Source of the DNA: Cinnamomum chago
Taxonomy: Eukaryota > Streptophyta > Magnoliopsida > Laurales > Lauraceae
Direction of reading: 5' to 3'
NCBI GenBank assembly: GCA_038049695.1
Contig: CP142458.1
Span: forward strand, 45,227,001-45,291,000
Length of the DNA: 64,000 nucleotides
Position 1 is the first letter of the stretch, and the number at the start of each line of letters is the position of its first letter. This document shows positions 1 through 12,180 of the stretch, piece by piece. The notes beneath the pieces were generated by a model that worked only from the letters and a program-made list of their open reading frames with translations, was not told the DNA's origin and did no database searches. A program made the position numbers and the translations under genes.

Positions 1-1006
1 GTCTCGATGTGTTATTTATCCTATGTGTCGGCATCACTACGCTTGGATACCTTGTCGGTTTGATCCACCGACTTGGAAATCCCTCTCCCGTCCCGCCAGC
101 TGCAGTTTGGATCCCGATACCCTGTCATTACCGTGGTCCCGTCCCGATACCCGGTTCGCTACCGTGGTCCCGTTCCCGTATAATTATATTGTATATATGT
201 ATACGTTGTTTCTCCTCACCTTGTGTGACTGAGATCAACGTCCCGTGATACTGTTGTCACTTTAGTGACAGAGGACTTAGCTTTATGTGATTGCCACCTT
301 GTTATTCCCGATTCCTTGGTCACCTCATATGTTTTATCTTGTTTACATATTTTCTAGCAAATGATTTATCTATTTTATGAGAGTTCTTGCTTAAACAGAT
401 TTCCTTGCTTTTCGAGATATTTCATCTATTATATGTTGTTGTATCTTCTCACTCTCTTGCCAGACCGTCGTGTCTGATCCTTTGCTTTGGTACTCAGGTC
501 CCGTTGCCGGTTTCCTTGAGGAGGAGCCGGAGGAGGCGGTAGGTGAGCCGCGACCTCTAGTTGAGTGGCGTGCTGACGATGTCATGTAGACATCGGGTTG
601 CTACAAGAGGCGTAACATTTTGGGGAGAACTTATTAACCATTCTTTTGGGTTATTATTTTGTAATATTGGCCTTTGTTGGCCTCTAATTTTGGGAAATGT
701 AACTAAATGATGTTTTGTCTAACTTTAACAACTTTTGGGAAACTTGCTATAGATCATTGCTCATTCTGATACAGTTTTGATATTTGATGTTAATGCTTGC
801 ATGACTAGAGTTAGTCTACTATTTGATTTGCTACACGCTTCCGCACACAAAAGAAATATTCATGCAAGGTTGTGATATCCTCACCGCGGACACCTGTGGG
901 AAATTAAACAAGTTATATATTGTGGATGTATATAATCATCATCAATCACCATCCACACTAATTAGTCCCGATCCCGGATTGGGATTTCCCGGTCCGGGGT
1001 CGTGAC
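1..1006. repeat. Gypsy-type LTR fragment, copy 1
   Basis: No gene is visible. The stretch ends in ggggtcgtgaca, the reverse complement of the TGTCACGACCCC terminus also seen at 44482, 21742 and 59392. Internally it shares the motif tttgttggcctctaatttt (near 672-690) with the opposite strand of 44830-44850, so it belongs to the same broad LTR family in inverse orientation. The left end is cut by the window. A related second copy follows directly. Confidence 0.6.
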
Positions 1007-1979
1007 AGTGCATTCATGAATTAAGTAAACACCACTGAGCTTAGACTACCCTTTCAGTTTGATCCACTGTCTGGGAGTCTTTAAACATGTGGACTGTCTG
1101 CAGACTGGTCGTGTATTTATTACACATCGTACGTGTCCGGTTCCGCGGCCGGAATTTCCGTCTTTGTGGGAAATCGTGTCGTGCTTATATTATGTATATC
1201 GTGCTTGTCGTGCGTGCTTGCTCTTTTCATTATATAAATGATAGAGAAAGGATGGCCTCTTTGTGGATTGTAACTGTTCATGATATATTATGTATTCATG
1301 CTAGTTTGTTTCGGTATCTCAGCTTCGTTCGCATTCTTGAAAATGCACCTCAGTTTTGATAGTATTTCATATCAAAGATTTGTTTACATGTTTTCTCTAA
1401 ATGTTATTGTTCATGCTCATGCCTAAATTGATTACCTGCCAAACCGTTGTATTTGACCCTTATTTGTTGGTGCCCAGGTGCAGGAGACGTTACCTTTGAG
1501 GAGGAGCGTCAGGAGGAGGCTTGTGAGCCAACCCCTATGAGAGAGTGGCAGCCCGACGATGTCATCTAGACGTCGGGCGGGTTCTCGATTGTCGTCACCT
1601 TTTGTCTTGTGGTTTCTTTTGGTTACATTTTTTAGAAGTGTATTGACCTTTATTGGTCTCTTATGGGTTGTAACAAAACTTAAATTACTTTCTTGTTCGT
1701 CTTGTAACTTGAATTATAAGGGGAATGCCTTGTTAGCTTCTTTCTTTGATACTACGTCTTGTGATATTATGTTATGGCACTTCAATATTTTATTGGTGCT
1801 CATCTTGATGTGTTTTGCTACACGCTTCTGCATGCTTGATCGTGTGAGTCAGATTCCGCGTGTCTTTGGGAATCCTCACCGCGGGAACCTGTGGGAAGAC
1901 AATGAACAATTAAGCAATTTTAAATGCAATCGCTAGCATTAACGTCGCGGGCCCGGGGATCCGTTCCGGGGTCGCGACA
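1007..1979. repeat. Gypsy-type LTR fragment, copy 2 (tandem to copy 1)
   Basis: This stretch repeats landmarks of the preceding copy in the same order: a tgtttacat...tttct block, a 'ccagaccg/ccaaaccg' block, a 'ttgaggaggagc' block, a 'gacgatgtcat' block, and a terminal ggggtcgcgaca. The two copies are diverged. They could be a tandem duplication or two LTR remnants left after internal loss. Short ORFs here have no recognisable product. Confidence 0.55.
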
Positions 1980-2163
1980 GGGGTTGTTCTGGAGGTACCG
2001 ACTAGAGCGACTGAGGTTGCGAAAATGGTGGAAATAGGGGTTGTTCTGGAGGTGGAAAGGACGATGCCCTTCGGGACTTCGACGACCCTTCACTACCGTA
2101 TCTGGTCTTTGGAGGCATTACTATCATTGGTTCGAAGATCCTGTTCCCACAGACGGCGCCAAC
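1980..2163 (-). mobile_element. 5' leader of a gypsy element with its primer-binding site (minus strand)
   Basis: Positions 2144-2163 carry the reverse complement of TGGCGCCGTCTGTGGGAA. The same primer-binding-type motif is at 14891-14911, directly beside the LTR of the complete element in intron 1. This piece is therefore leader sequence of a minus-strand relative of that element, cut off on the left by the LTR fragments. No gag ORF is recognisable. Confidence 0.6.
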
Positions 2164-2521
2164 TGTAAGTGCCTAAAAATTACGGACTTGGTAAATAGAG
2201 GATTGAGCTCTTGGTTTGATGGTTTTGTTAAGATAAGGGGAGAGGATCGGGCCTCTGATAACCTGAAAGAGGAAGATAAAAGTCAGAGGCCCTGGCTATA
2301 AGCAGCCGAAGGCACTCCGATGCTCAGGCTTAATGACAGGAGACCGAGATCAGGCTTAAGGCTGAGACCGAGGCGGGCACCTGTGATCGTGGCCACCGAG
2401 ACGGTCCCAGGCTCCTCCAAAGTGGTGCTACCGCCGAGCTTGGATAACACTGAGACTGAGGATATTCCGAAATCGAGGAGTGACCCCACATAAGCCTATG
2501 ATTACGAAATGCCCCCACACA
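2164..2521 (-). repeat. LTR related to the 13247-15819 element
   Basis: On the + strand it starts tgtaagtgc directly after the primer-binding motif and ends gcccccacaca, giving TG...CA ends. It shares 'gtcagag(g/a)ccctggct' and 'aaggc(a/c)ctccgac/g' with the LTRs at 13247 and 14912. At 358 bp it is shorter than those (724 and 908 bp) and lacks their ggccgaggtg minisatellite. Confidence 0.6.
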
Positions 2522-3655
2522 GTATTGGTCTTCACTCGAAACATTTCCGATTCAAATCTCAGTGATAAAGAACCCATTTAAAAGCATTGGAGTTGCGAAC
2601 AAGGAATTTAAAGAAGAATAGATTTTTCATAACATGCACCACATAATATGATTATTCACTTGCCTCTACTCCAAAAAGATCCACAAACCACTCTAAGAAA
2701 ATCTCAAACACAGCAGCTCCAATCTACACCAATATATATATATATATATCCAAAGAAGAACACACTAAAATCCACCAAATTCGAAATAGAAAGGAGCTCT
2801 CAAGAAACTTTTGCATGCATGATACAAGAGTCCTAAAGGGTCTAAAAAACCAAGATTTCAAGAGGGGAAGTCATTGCTGACCTTTCACAGCTCTAAGCAA
2901 GAAGAAAGACTTGGAGAAGAAGGTAGTTCCAGCTGATTTTCTTCAAGAACAATACCAAAGGGAAGCTAGAGGTGAGAATAGGAGATTTATGAAGTCAAAT
3001 CTCTAAGTAGCACTCAAGAGGTACACATGCAAGAGGAGAGAAGGGGCTGAAAATGGAGGAGAAGAAAACACTCAGGTTTAGCTGTGTTGCAGGAAAAATG
3101 AAAAGGCCTCCAACGTGGGTTTTAAGTGGGTTTTATTTGGGTTTTAAGTGAGGGAGGTGTGCCCCATGGCCCCAAATCTTCAAATGGGTGGATTGATCAT
3201 TTGTGGGTCCCGAATGAAATCGATGAAGAAGACAAAGTTGATCGTCAAAATATCTAGTTTCCAAAAAGTATATTTTCCTCATAATTTGCAAATTTTGAGA
3301 TTCATGCACATATTTGGTGTGAAAAGTCATTTTTGCCTTTTTTCTCGAAAAACGTGATTTCTGATTTTCAAATTTAAACGGACAAAACATAAAAGTTGTT
3401 AAGATCAATAAAAAAAATCGAGAGAAGTAAAAATCAAAAATTTTGAAATAAAAGAATAAATTCTCATGCAAACACAAATCACACAGGCCACCACTGACCG
3501 GGTCGAAACAAACCCGCGGCTCTCAAAATTCTCCAAAGCTATGAAAAATCTAACAAAACTCACAAACAATGCCAAACCACCTCTAATCTCGCTCAAAAAG
3601 CTAATCCACAACTAAGACAACACTAAACACGAGAATTAGGGGTCGGGGTCTTACA
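2522..3655. repeat. Terminal part of a large gypsy LTR
   Basis: No gene is seen. It ends ggggtcggggtcttaca, like the ends at 33159, 38598 and 48144. It also shares 'tctagtttccaaaaagtat' (near 3250-3270) and 'gtgaaaagtca' with 32755-32845, so these are pieces of one LTR family. A short (TA)n microsatellite lies near 2733-2749. The head of this copy is missing. Confidence 0.55.
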
Positions 3656-4014
3656 TTGAGTCTAAGTATGGAGTTAAAATTAACATCGGGCAAGTCGGGG
3701 GACTGGGTGCATCATAGTCTAGGTCTTTGTCTTTCTTTTTCCAAAAAAGACAGTCTCTTTGAATTGCTCGGGGTTTAAGTCAAAAGCCCCTATTTTTTAA
3801 GTCAGTGGGCAATTATAAATTTCTTTAAAAATTGGTTAAAATATCCTAATATTTGGTTCGAAAACTCCGGATTTCCCAAGGATTAATCGGGTTAAAGACA
3901 GGTTCAAATCAGGCCAAAGGTCTAGTTAAAAATTCAGTTTTTAAGGGTCATAAAATAGGGCTTAAGGGTCGGGTCACGGGGTGGGACCCATTGGTCTAAG
4001 TTGTACACATCAGA

Positions 4015-4700
4015 TTGCTGATGGTAACAAGAAGGAGAAGTAGTAGCTGGGTCAAGTTTGCAGGTGGGTTGAACCTGTTGCAGTGGGCTGGACATGTGGT
4101 AGGGGGGCTGGACATGTGGCAAGTGGGAGCAGTGCAAGTGGAAGAGCAGTGCAGGGGGGAGGCAGTGCAAGTGGAGTTGCAGGCTGAAATTAGGTGGCTG
4201 GGCAGCGCAGGTGGAGGAGCAGTACAGGTGGCTAGACAGGGGTAGTGCAGGCTGAGATCAGTGCAGGTGGAAGAGGTAGTGGCTGGGGTCAGGGGAGCTG
4301 GTTTCAGGTGGCTGGTTCAAGTTATGCAGGTTCGGGTGGAGGAGCTGCAGGGCAGCCGAGAAGGAGAATTAGTAGCGGGCAGGGAAGGAAGGGTGTTCAG
4401 GTTGGTCGCTGGGGAAAGAGTTCGGGTTGGCCGCTGGCCAAAGGGTGCAGGTTAGCCGCTGGCAAGGATGAGGGAGAAGTTCAAGTGGTCGCTGGGTTGA
4501 AGGGTGCAGGTTGGCCGATGGCAGGGAGAAGCAGCAGTGGCCGCTGGGTGCTTACAGTTGGAGTGGTCGGTGACTCCAGCAGGTGGCCGCTGGATTGGAA
4601 GCAGCAGGTGGTCTCTGGGTGCAGGGGACTAGCTGATAGCTGAGTGCAGGGGAATGGCCGGGCAGAGAGGGGAAGTTAGTCGGAAGCTAAGTAGAGAGAA
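4015..4700. repeat. GC-rich degenerate minisatellite (gcaggtgg / ggccgctgg units)
   Basis: The segment is built from imperfect repeats of gcaggtgg, gcagtgcaagtgg and ggccgctgg, quite unlike the AT-rich surroundings. A similar ggccgctgg-rich stretch occurs at about 46680-47000 inside the large LTR-only insertion, so this may be an LTR remnant as well. Open frames across it have Gly/Trp/Gln-rich repeat-driven translations and I do not consider them genes. The flanks 3656-4014 and 4701-4880 show nothing recognisable. Confidence 0.5.
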
Positions 4701-4880
4701 GAAGGGCCGGCTGCAACAATGGATTTCATTCGTTTAGGGATTAAAATTTGGGGAAAGAAGATGACGATGTCGTTCGGTAGCTTTGGGGGTAAAGTTGTCC
4801 AAATTCCTCGTACGAACACTATAATTGTCATTTTGGTGTATTTCAATCTAAATTGGGCTAATACATGTTTAGGAACATTT

Positions 4881-7800
4881 ATTTGCTAAAATTCCCAATT
4901 AACATATTAGAAATAGATAGTCTGGATCAACTAAACTAACAAAATAAGAAATACATTATCTAAATTGAAAAAAAGAAATAGAAAGCAAATCCGTCTTCAG
5001 TCTAATCGGAGACGAACCTAACTAAAGTGTAATTTAATAATATAATATAATATATATATATATGAAAAGTGGAAAATTGTACTTTAAGTCGTTGGCATAA
5101 TTCTACTTGAAAAATATTAAAACATAGTAGAAAGTACCCATAAAACTTCTAGAAATACATTTAAAAAAAGAACATCATGAAAGAGCCCAAATCACACAGT
5201 TCAAATAAATTGTGCATACCAACTAATCAAACAAAATATAAAATAGATGGTGTAATAAATAAAAGATCCCGATCAAGTGTAGTATATGTTCTATTCTTCT
5301 CTTTTTTCTCTTTTTCCTCGGCCTAACTCTCTTACTCCAGGCCATCCATAATCGAACCCACCCAGCCCATATCTAATTCATACTTAGGTCCAACCGACTT
5401 AGCCCAACTTAACATAGCCTACCCAACCCTAATTTGCCACCCCACTAACCCAACTACTTGCCCAACCCATCAAACCAGCCATCCCTTTCAGCCTCGGAAT
5501 CCATCTCCATCATCTCTCCCTTGCTTATATGCACATTACACCTCTTGGCCCAACCTACAATTTCTCCAGGTTTGTTCTTCTCTTCTCTTTCACTCTTTTT
5601 CTCTCAATCCTCCCATGTTTCTCTTTGTTCTGTTCTTTGCCCATTCTTCTCCCCCTCCACCCTTACATCTCACTCAGATATTGCAAAAAATAGATAATAG
5701 GAGATAGGAGAAAGAAAGTAAAAAAAAAAAAAATCCAATGAAAAGAGAGAAGAGATACATACTTTTCTAGTACATTTCTCATATTCACATGAAAAACCAT
5801 AGTATTTTTTAAGTAATCAAGTTTTAATAAAAACTATATATTAACTTTCCCATTTTCAATCACCTATTGCCTACTAAAAAATAAACATAATGATTAGTTT
5901 TTCACCATCATTAAAAAACAAAAAAAAAAGTTTAGGTGATTAGTTGAAAATGGATGTGTTTTTATAGTATCCAAGGTGGCAACGCGTCAGACATTTGAGC
6001 CGTTAATCATATTTGACCTATTGGTACATTCAAAAACTCAAAAGCTACCCACTAACCAGTTATACCACACAACCACGTTAATTATGACCGGTGGCATCTC
6101 TCTCTAACTCCCCATTCCTCTCCTAGAAATGTGGGCCCACCCGATAGTTGACAGAATGATTCATCTCCAAAAATTTCGTTGAGAAGAGTCGTGGGAATAT
6201 AAATCCAAATCAAATAGGGAGTTGAAGTCATTCAAAAAAATCGGAAGGGGCTGAATGTGGATTTAAACTATCGATTGGATTTAAAGAAAGAGTTTGTTTA
6301 AATTAAAACCTCTCCATTGAATTTAAATAAAGAGTCTCGATCAAAATCAGGTTGAAATCAAAACTGAAATTGAGCTCTCATTTCTCAATCAGTTGCGAAA
6401 TTGGACTCCAATTTCAAAATCAAATCCTATCCCTATAACATATAATAACTAGCAAAACATGCAACATAATTTATAATATTAAAAACAATAAAATCTTAAA
6501 TAATAATTAGTCATAGATGAATTAAAATACTTTATGCAATAATTAAATATAATATAATTTAACAAAAGAGAGATTTTGAGAAAATAAGGGGAAATATAAA
6601 TGAATTTAAAGAAAGAGAGATTAAAAATGAAATTAAATGATGATTATATAACTTGTACATTCAATTCAATACATATGTGAAGACTGGGCTTCATTTCTCA
6701 TAAAGGTGAGAGTTCTGATGGTCTGCTGTAGATGCCTCCTAATTGTAAATTAAAATCAGTCACTCTTAACTCCTTCCATAAAGGTTTAATCCAATCACCT
6801 TTGTCTTAAAAAACAACAACAAATCATGATGAATAATAATAATAACTCAAAACACCACCTTAAAAGAATAACAACTATTAGCAAAAGAAGAAAATGATAT
6901 AGAAAGCAAACCTTCTTGCCATTGTCATATAATCATTAACAAAGCCTCATCCCTTCAATTCAAGTTAATTCAAAGAGATCTTTAAAAGAGTTTTGCAGCA
7001 ACTCAATACTAAAGAAAAACCCAACGAAAGTTAAAAGCCAAAAACTCACCTAAAAGAACAATAAATATTAGCAAAAAGAAAAAAAGGGATAGAGAAAAAT
7101 ATGCAAATCATTGACCAAGTGACAAAACATTTTGCTCATGTTCTTGAGAAAGCGAGTGACTACTTGATGATAATCAATCACCATCGTCAAAAAAATCGAG
7201 GCCCCCTGTATTAAAAAAGTAATGGCTGGAAATGTGATTAAGATAACACTTAAAACTATAATATCACTGGTTCATGCAATAATCAATTTGATGGTGAGGA
7301 TAACTCTAGATAAATTAAAACTTGATCTCAATTCCAATATAAGATAAGATAGTGATCTTTATGGTTTTGATTTCATGGTATGGGCCCCACTGGTCCGTTT
7401 ACCGAGGCCCACATGGTAGACCTTATTTAGTTCGCGTTTAATTGAACTGAATCCATTACATGTATTTTTCAAAAGGATATAGAAAGCACCCATTGTATAA
7501 TATTTTAGTTATCAACAAATCAAAGAGAAATGTAGAAACAATGGGCATATAAACATAACAAATAATGAGCAAATAGAAACTAATGGTTCTTTATTTTCTT
7601 CATATATATATATATATAATCGATGAGTAATATGAACCGGTAAAAAAATACAAAAATCAATAACATATATTTCTCATCATATGTTGAAAGCAAGCATTTG
7701 AGTTGTTCGAATACAGTGACATTCACCTACACATTGAATGAGGTTGAATCACTAAAATCAAGTTTTATTATATCAAGTAAACACGAGTTTAGAGTAGAGA

Positions 7801-8060
7801 GATTTTAGGAATTGATTGAAATTGGCGAAATTAGGGAATTACTTATTTAATATATGGGAGAGAATTCGAGAATCAATAGAAAAGGTAGAGAGATTTTAGG
7901 ATAGGATAAGGATTTTGAAATTTATCAAAAGAGTTCTCCTTAGATTAACTTGATGAGATAAAATCTCTCAAATTTAGATCGGACTCTTTGAAAAAGAAAT
8001 TTTTTTACATGGGACTCTTTAAAATGATCAAAATATCTCAATCAAATAAAATCAATTAAT
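4881..8060. other. AT-rich intergenic DNA, no gene seen
   Basis: Long AT-rich stretch with homopolymer runs and (TA)n near 5048-5062 and 7603-7617. No ORF has recognisable homology. At about 6363-6452 there is a segment related to 9209-9320, with the words 'gcgaaattggactccaattt' and 'tcct(a)c(c/a)cctataa'. It is followed by aactagcaaaacatgc, the inverse of the Helitron-like end at 9184-9195 without its hairpin. The remainder is unassigned. Confidence 0.5.
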
Positions 8061-8065
8061 ATATA

Positions 8066-8720
8066 TTAAAGACGTAGGCATCAATTTCGAAATTGGAGTC
8101 CAATTTCGCAATCTATTGCAAAATTGGACTCTAATCTCAAATCAATTTGAGAAATTAGATCTCAAATCAATTTCAAGAGATAAGCTCTATCAATCAAATC
8201 AATTTAAGTGACTTATCTAACTCAAACCCAAACTCTTAAATTTAAATTTAAGGAGAGATTTTAGGGATTTGGGAGAAATTTTCGATTTCAGTCATCTAAA
8301 TATAGAGTCTAACACATTCAACACATCTATCTACACATTAGACTTTTAGATAAAGATGGTTTCTCATGTGATCTCAAAATATTTTTTCTAACCTATACGG
8401 ATACACGTTTTTATAGATCTATGGTTATAAATTCTAAACCTATATGGTTATAGATCTATGGTTAAATAATTAACTTTAAATTAATTATTTTAAATTATTA
8501 ATTATTTCTTAATATTATAAATTATATTGCCCTCCGTATTATATATTATAGACTTAGGCATCAATTTTAAAATTGAAACCCGATTTCGCAATCAATTGAA
8601 AAATTGGACTCTAATCTCAAATCAATTTGACAAATTGGATCTCAAATCAATTTTAAGGCTCTATCAATGAAATCAATTGAAGTGACTTATCCAACTCAAA
8701 TCCAAACTCTCAAGATCGTC
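8066..8720. repeat. Direct repeat pair inside the Helitron-like region
   Basis: Two diverged copies lie in the same orientation, about 8066-8250 and 8546-8720. Both begin near 'gac(g/t)taggcatcaatttt/c' and run through 'ggactctaatctcaaatcaa' to 'gacttatc(t/c)aactcaaa'. They are separated by about 290 bp of AT-rich DNA. Short fragments of the same unit recur at 6390-6420, 8805-8840 and 9240-9285. They do not look coding. Confidence 0.55.
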
Positions 8721-9164
8721 CATCGCAAACCCAAACTCTCAAGAACTCTCCTACGTATCCACCTTAAACCCAAACTCTCAAGGTGAGAAATTGCATCTCA
8801 ATTTCAATTTTAAATTGCGAAATTAGAACTCCAATTAAGATTTACATCGAGAGTCCACTTTTGTTAACCTTCTTTAGGTGAATTTAAAATTTTAAAATAT
8901 CAATTATGGGCATAAGATTAAAGAGTTTGGACGATGCAAGAATTATTGGGAGATTTTTTTTTACAAGTTTTGGTATGGATTGATTTCTTCAAATTCAAAG
9001 CTATCCATTTATCTACAGTGAGATCTGCCCAGAGATATGAAGTAGACTGCTACATCGTGCATTCTTATATATTTTAATTTTGATTGTAATTTTTACCATC
9101 TCAATGTAATCTAAACTAAATATTATTTAAAAATTATATTCTTTTTAATATTATAAATTACATT

Positions 9165-9195
9165 GCCTGTGCTAAGCGCGGGCATGTTTTGCTAG
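9165..9195 (+). mobile_element. Helitron-like 3' terminus (hairpin plus CTAG)
   Basis: Positions 9165-9172 (gcctgtgc) and 9176-9183 (gcgcgggc) can pair as an 8-bp stem with two G-T pairs and a taa loop. This is followed by eight bases and CTAG at 9192-9195, then T. Hairpin, short spacer and CTRR next to T is the hallmark 3' end of plant Helitrons. The 5' end (TC...) is not identified and no RepHel protein is present, so any element is non-autonomous. Its upstream limit is probably somewhere in 6.4-8.1 kb. Confidence 0.5.
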
Positions 9196-9779
9196 TTGTA
9201 AAATTGAAAGCTAATCAATTTCTTAATCAATTGCAAAATTAGAGATCCAATTTCTCAATCAATTGTGAAATTGGACTCCAATTTTAAACTTTGATCCTAC
9301 ACCTATAATATATAATAATAGATAAATAATTATTATAATTTTAGATATTTCAAGTAATTCATTATTAAGTGGACCAAGATGAGTGCATTTATTTCAAAAT
9401 TGAGTAATGAATTAAACTTGTGCTCGGATCCATGTATTTGGTGTGAATATAATAAATCTATACTTTTAAAAAATCATTTTTAATTTAATTTTTAAAAATT
9501 AGTTATATATATTTTATTTTATAATTAATTTAAAATTATATTAATTTTTCTTCCAGATAAAAATTTTAACGGGGGATTCGGCGAGAGGTCCCTCAAAGCG
9601 TGACTTTAATGCAAACAGTCCACAAAAAAAGTCATGTAACCAAAGGTCCTTCACACACATTCTCATACCTGAAATGTCCAATTTGCCCTTTTTTTAAATC
9701 ATATCCCATGTTTAGTGGGAAATCCTATTAATTGCCCTATATTAAAGGAATCATATCCTATCACTTAATTGCCCACGAT

Positions 9780-10600
9780 TAAAGGAATCCCATTAATGAT
9801 ATTTTCAAATAAAATCTAAAAAAACACGAGTACATTTCAAAATAACACAAATAAATTTAAAAAAAATCAATAAATCTTTTTAAAAAAGCAATAAATTTAA
9901 AAAGAACACAGATAAATTTAAAAGATGCAAATAAGTTTGAAAAGATCGAAATAAATTTCAGAAAATGTAAATAAACTTCAAAAGACTCAAATAAATCTCA
10001 AAAGATCCAAAGAAAATTCAAGAAATGCAAGTAAATTTCAAAAGTTGCAAATGAATTTCAAAAAACACAAATAAAATTAAAAAACGCAGACACATTTGCC
10101 AAAACTAAGATAAATCATTTTTCAAATTTATGAAAAATTTGCCAAAAACTCAAGTATTTTAGCCAAAACTCAGTTAAATTTATTTAAAAAAACATAAATA
10201 AATTTCAAAAGACGCAAATAAAATTAAAAAACGTAAATAGATTTCAAAAAATGTAAATAAAATTAAAAAATGCAAATAAATTTAAAAAAACGCAAATACA
10301 TTTGCCAAAACTAAGATAAACAAATTTTCCAAATTTCAGAACTCAGATAAATTTGTTCCAGAAATCAGATAAATTAGTCAAAAACTCAGATAGATTTGTC
10401 TAGAACTAAGAGAAATTTGTTTCAAAACTCAGATAAACTTGCGCAAAACTTAGATAAATTTGACAAAAATTGAAAAAACTCAAATAATTTTGACATAAAC
10501 TCATAAAATTTGTTAAAAGCTCATATAAACTTGACAAAAATTTAGATAAATTTCACAAAAACTCAGATAAATTTCATAAAAACTCAGATAAATTAAGATT
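9780..10600. repeat. A-rich degenerate repeats
   Basis: Imperfect short repeats of the type 'aaataaatttcaaaa(g)acgcaaataa' and 'aaaactcagataaatttg' fill about 800 bp. Spacing is irregular, at roughly 20-30 bp. There is no coding potential on either strand and no terminal repeats were found. Confidence 0.5.
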
Positions 10601-11700
10601 GCTTTCTGCTTCACAGGTCAGGCGAAACGGACCCAAACCCGAAATTGAACCCAATGAACCTGGGTTGTCTTCCTCTCCTCTCCACGTTTTGCATTGTCCA
10701 GATTCATAGGGCTTCTCAAGCAGGTCAGGCTTCACCTGACCTGAACTTTAACCTAGAACAGAAACCGACCCAAGAAGGTCGTCTTCTTCCTCCTCTTTTC
10801 TTTCTCCAACTGGGAAGACGACTCCCTGCTGTCTTCTCCTCCTTCCACGGCAACAGCGCAGCGACGCTTCTTCTCCGGTGACGCCCAGCAGTGACGGAGA
10901 CTCAGACGATGGATGCAGAATCCTGGTGATGTGGGGCCCAGCCGAAAAACAGACTTCTGGCGTTCTTCTACGGTTTGCAAATAGAGAATACAGAACCGAA
11001 ACCGCCCCCCTTCCTGCTATTTTCTTCCACTCCGGCCACGCACGACGCTGATCTTCCGAGATTTTTGTAGTCCGACGAAGAGCAGCGGTGTCGTTTCTTT
11101 TCCGGCAATCTTCTATAACCAGGGACGAGATTGATCAACATAGATCTAGGCCGTCTTCTGCGAAGAACCAGAAGGCTTTCTCTGCTGGACTACGTACAGC
11201 TTCGCGCGAGACCATATCACCAGATCTTCTTCGGCAACGTCCGGGAAACAGTGCCCTGTCACCTCTTCTTCCTCGTTCTGGTTCTTTGATCTGTGTGGCC
11301 CACCAAGAGACTGATCTTTTGCGATCCTGGATCAGTTCACTGCGACGAACTGATTTCGGAATCCTTCTTCTCCGATCTCTCTTTTCTGCAAGGAATAACC
11401 ACGTGCTAGGATTTCCCAAGCCCAAGGAGGGAGAATATAAGATTTGAAAATTTAAATTTCAAAATTGTATGCCTAAAACAGTTGAAAGGGCAAATTAGTT
11501 CTGAAATATGTGATCGTGTAGATTTAGGGACCTCTAACTGCAAACAGTCTAACTGCTTGAATCAGATCCCTTAAAAAGAATTTGCCTAGGTGGGAGGCTG
11601 ATAGATTGAATTCGAGAGAAATTTCACTAATTATCTCAATTTTAATTTAAGAAGAAAACCTTTGTCTCGGGGGCACTCGAGCACCCTTTTCTAGTGAGAG
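10601..11700. other. GC-richer stretch upstream of NAGLU, unassigned
   Basis: Base composition changes sharply from the A-rich repeats. Open frames occur on both strands (for example + 11088-11447 and - 11135-11425), but they are Ser/Arg/Leu-rich, overlap each other and match no family I recognise. It could be an old retrotransposon leader or untranslated sequence of a neighbouring transcript. I cannot support a protein-coding call. Confidence 0.3.
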
Positions 11701-11952
11701 TAAATGACACATGCATTATTGAACAGCGACCCACCTGGAGGCCATGCTTCAACCGCCGTTCTGTCAGCATTCCGCTAATAATTATGAACTCCCGTTAGTT
11801 TACTCCCAACCAACAGCCGGCCTGCAATTTGTCGCGTTTCGATCGACACCTTCCCTCTCCAGAATCAGAATCTACATGTCCCTGCAGAGCGGAAATCCAA
11901 TCCTCCTTTCTCTTTCATAAGACTAGGGCTTTGTCCTCCCTAAGGCGATGCA
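11701..11952 (+). promoter_or_regulatory. 5' flank / probable 5' UTR of NAGLU
   Basis: This is the 250 bp directly before the NAGLU start codon. I see no convincing TATA box at a sensible distance. The last 100 bases are C/T-rich, as is common in plant 5' UTRs. The transcription start cannot be fixed from sequence. An upstream ATG at 11948 falls five bases before the main ATG. Confidence 0.35.
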
Positions 11953-12013
11953 ATGGGTTCTTCTGCAATTTTCTCCTTTCCCCTCCTCCTCCAATTCTTC
12001 TTCATCTTCGTAG
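11948..12013 (+). other. Short upstream ORF overlapping the NAGLU start
   Basis: ATG at 11948-11950 opens a 21-codon frame that stops at TAG 12011-12013. It is out of frame with NAGLU, whose ATG begins at 11953. Both ATGs have G at -3, but only the NAGLU ATG also has G at +4. If the leader contains this ATG, scanning ribosomes would meet it first, which could lower NAGLU translation. The peptide is Ser-rich and probably has no function of its own. Confidence 0.45.
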
Positions 12014-12180
12014 CACTTGCACAGAACCCGGGTCTTGAGGGTTCTCATCTTTCTCGCATTTTCGACATTCTCGACCGAGAGGCGTCGCCTCCTTCCGTTC
12101 AAGAAGCCGCCGCCCGAGGTGTGCTCGCAAGGCTTCTTCCCTCTCATTTGTCGAGCTTCGATTTCAAGATAGTCTCTAAG
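11953..12180 (+). CDS. NAGLU: NAGLU exon 1: signal peptide and start of N-terminal domain
   Basis: This exon codes for 76 residues. Residues 1-23 form a hydrophobic signal peptide (MGSSAIFSFPLLLQFFFIF...ALAQ) with a likely cleavage after VALA, as expected for an enzyme sent through the secretory pathway to the vacuole or apoplast. Residues about 48-76 (VQEAAARGVLARLLPSHLSS...FKIVSK) match the opening of the NAGLU N-terminal domain. The exon ends in phase 0 at AAG, followed by the donor GTATAT at 12181. The start codon is the first in-frame ATG and gives a complete signal peptide. Confidence 0.9.

Noticed and set aside
4015..4643. ORFs rich in Gly, Trp and Gln
   Set aside because: Low-complexity translation of a gcaggtgg repeat; several overlapping frames are equally open.
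5458..5697. Ser/Leu-rich ORF
   Set aside because: Composition follows a C/T-rich stretch; there is no motif, splice context or neighbour supporting a gene.
10645..11447. Possible protein gene upstream of NAGLU
   Set aside because: Overlapping frames on both strands without any recognised motif; no splice structure could be supported.
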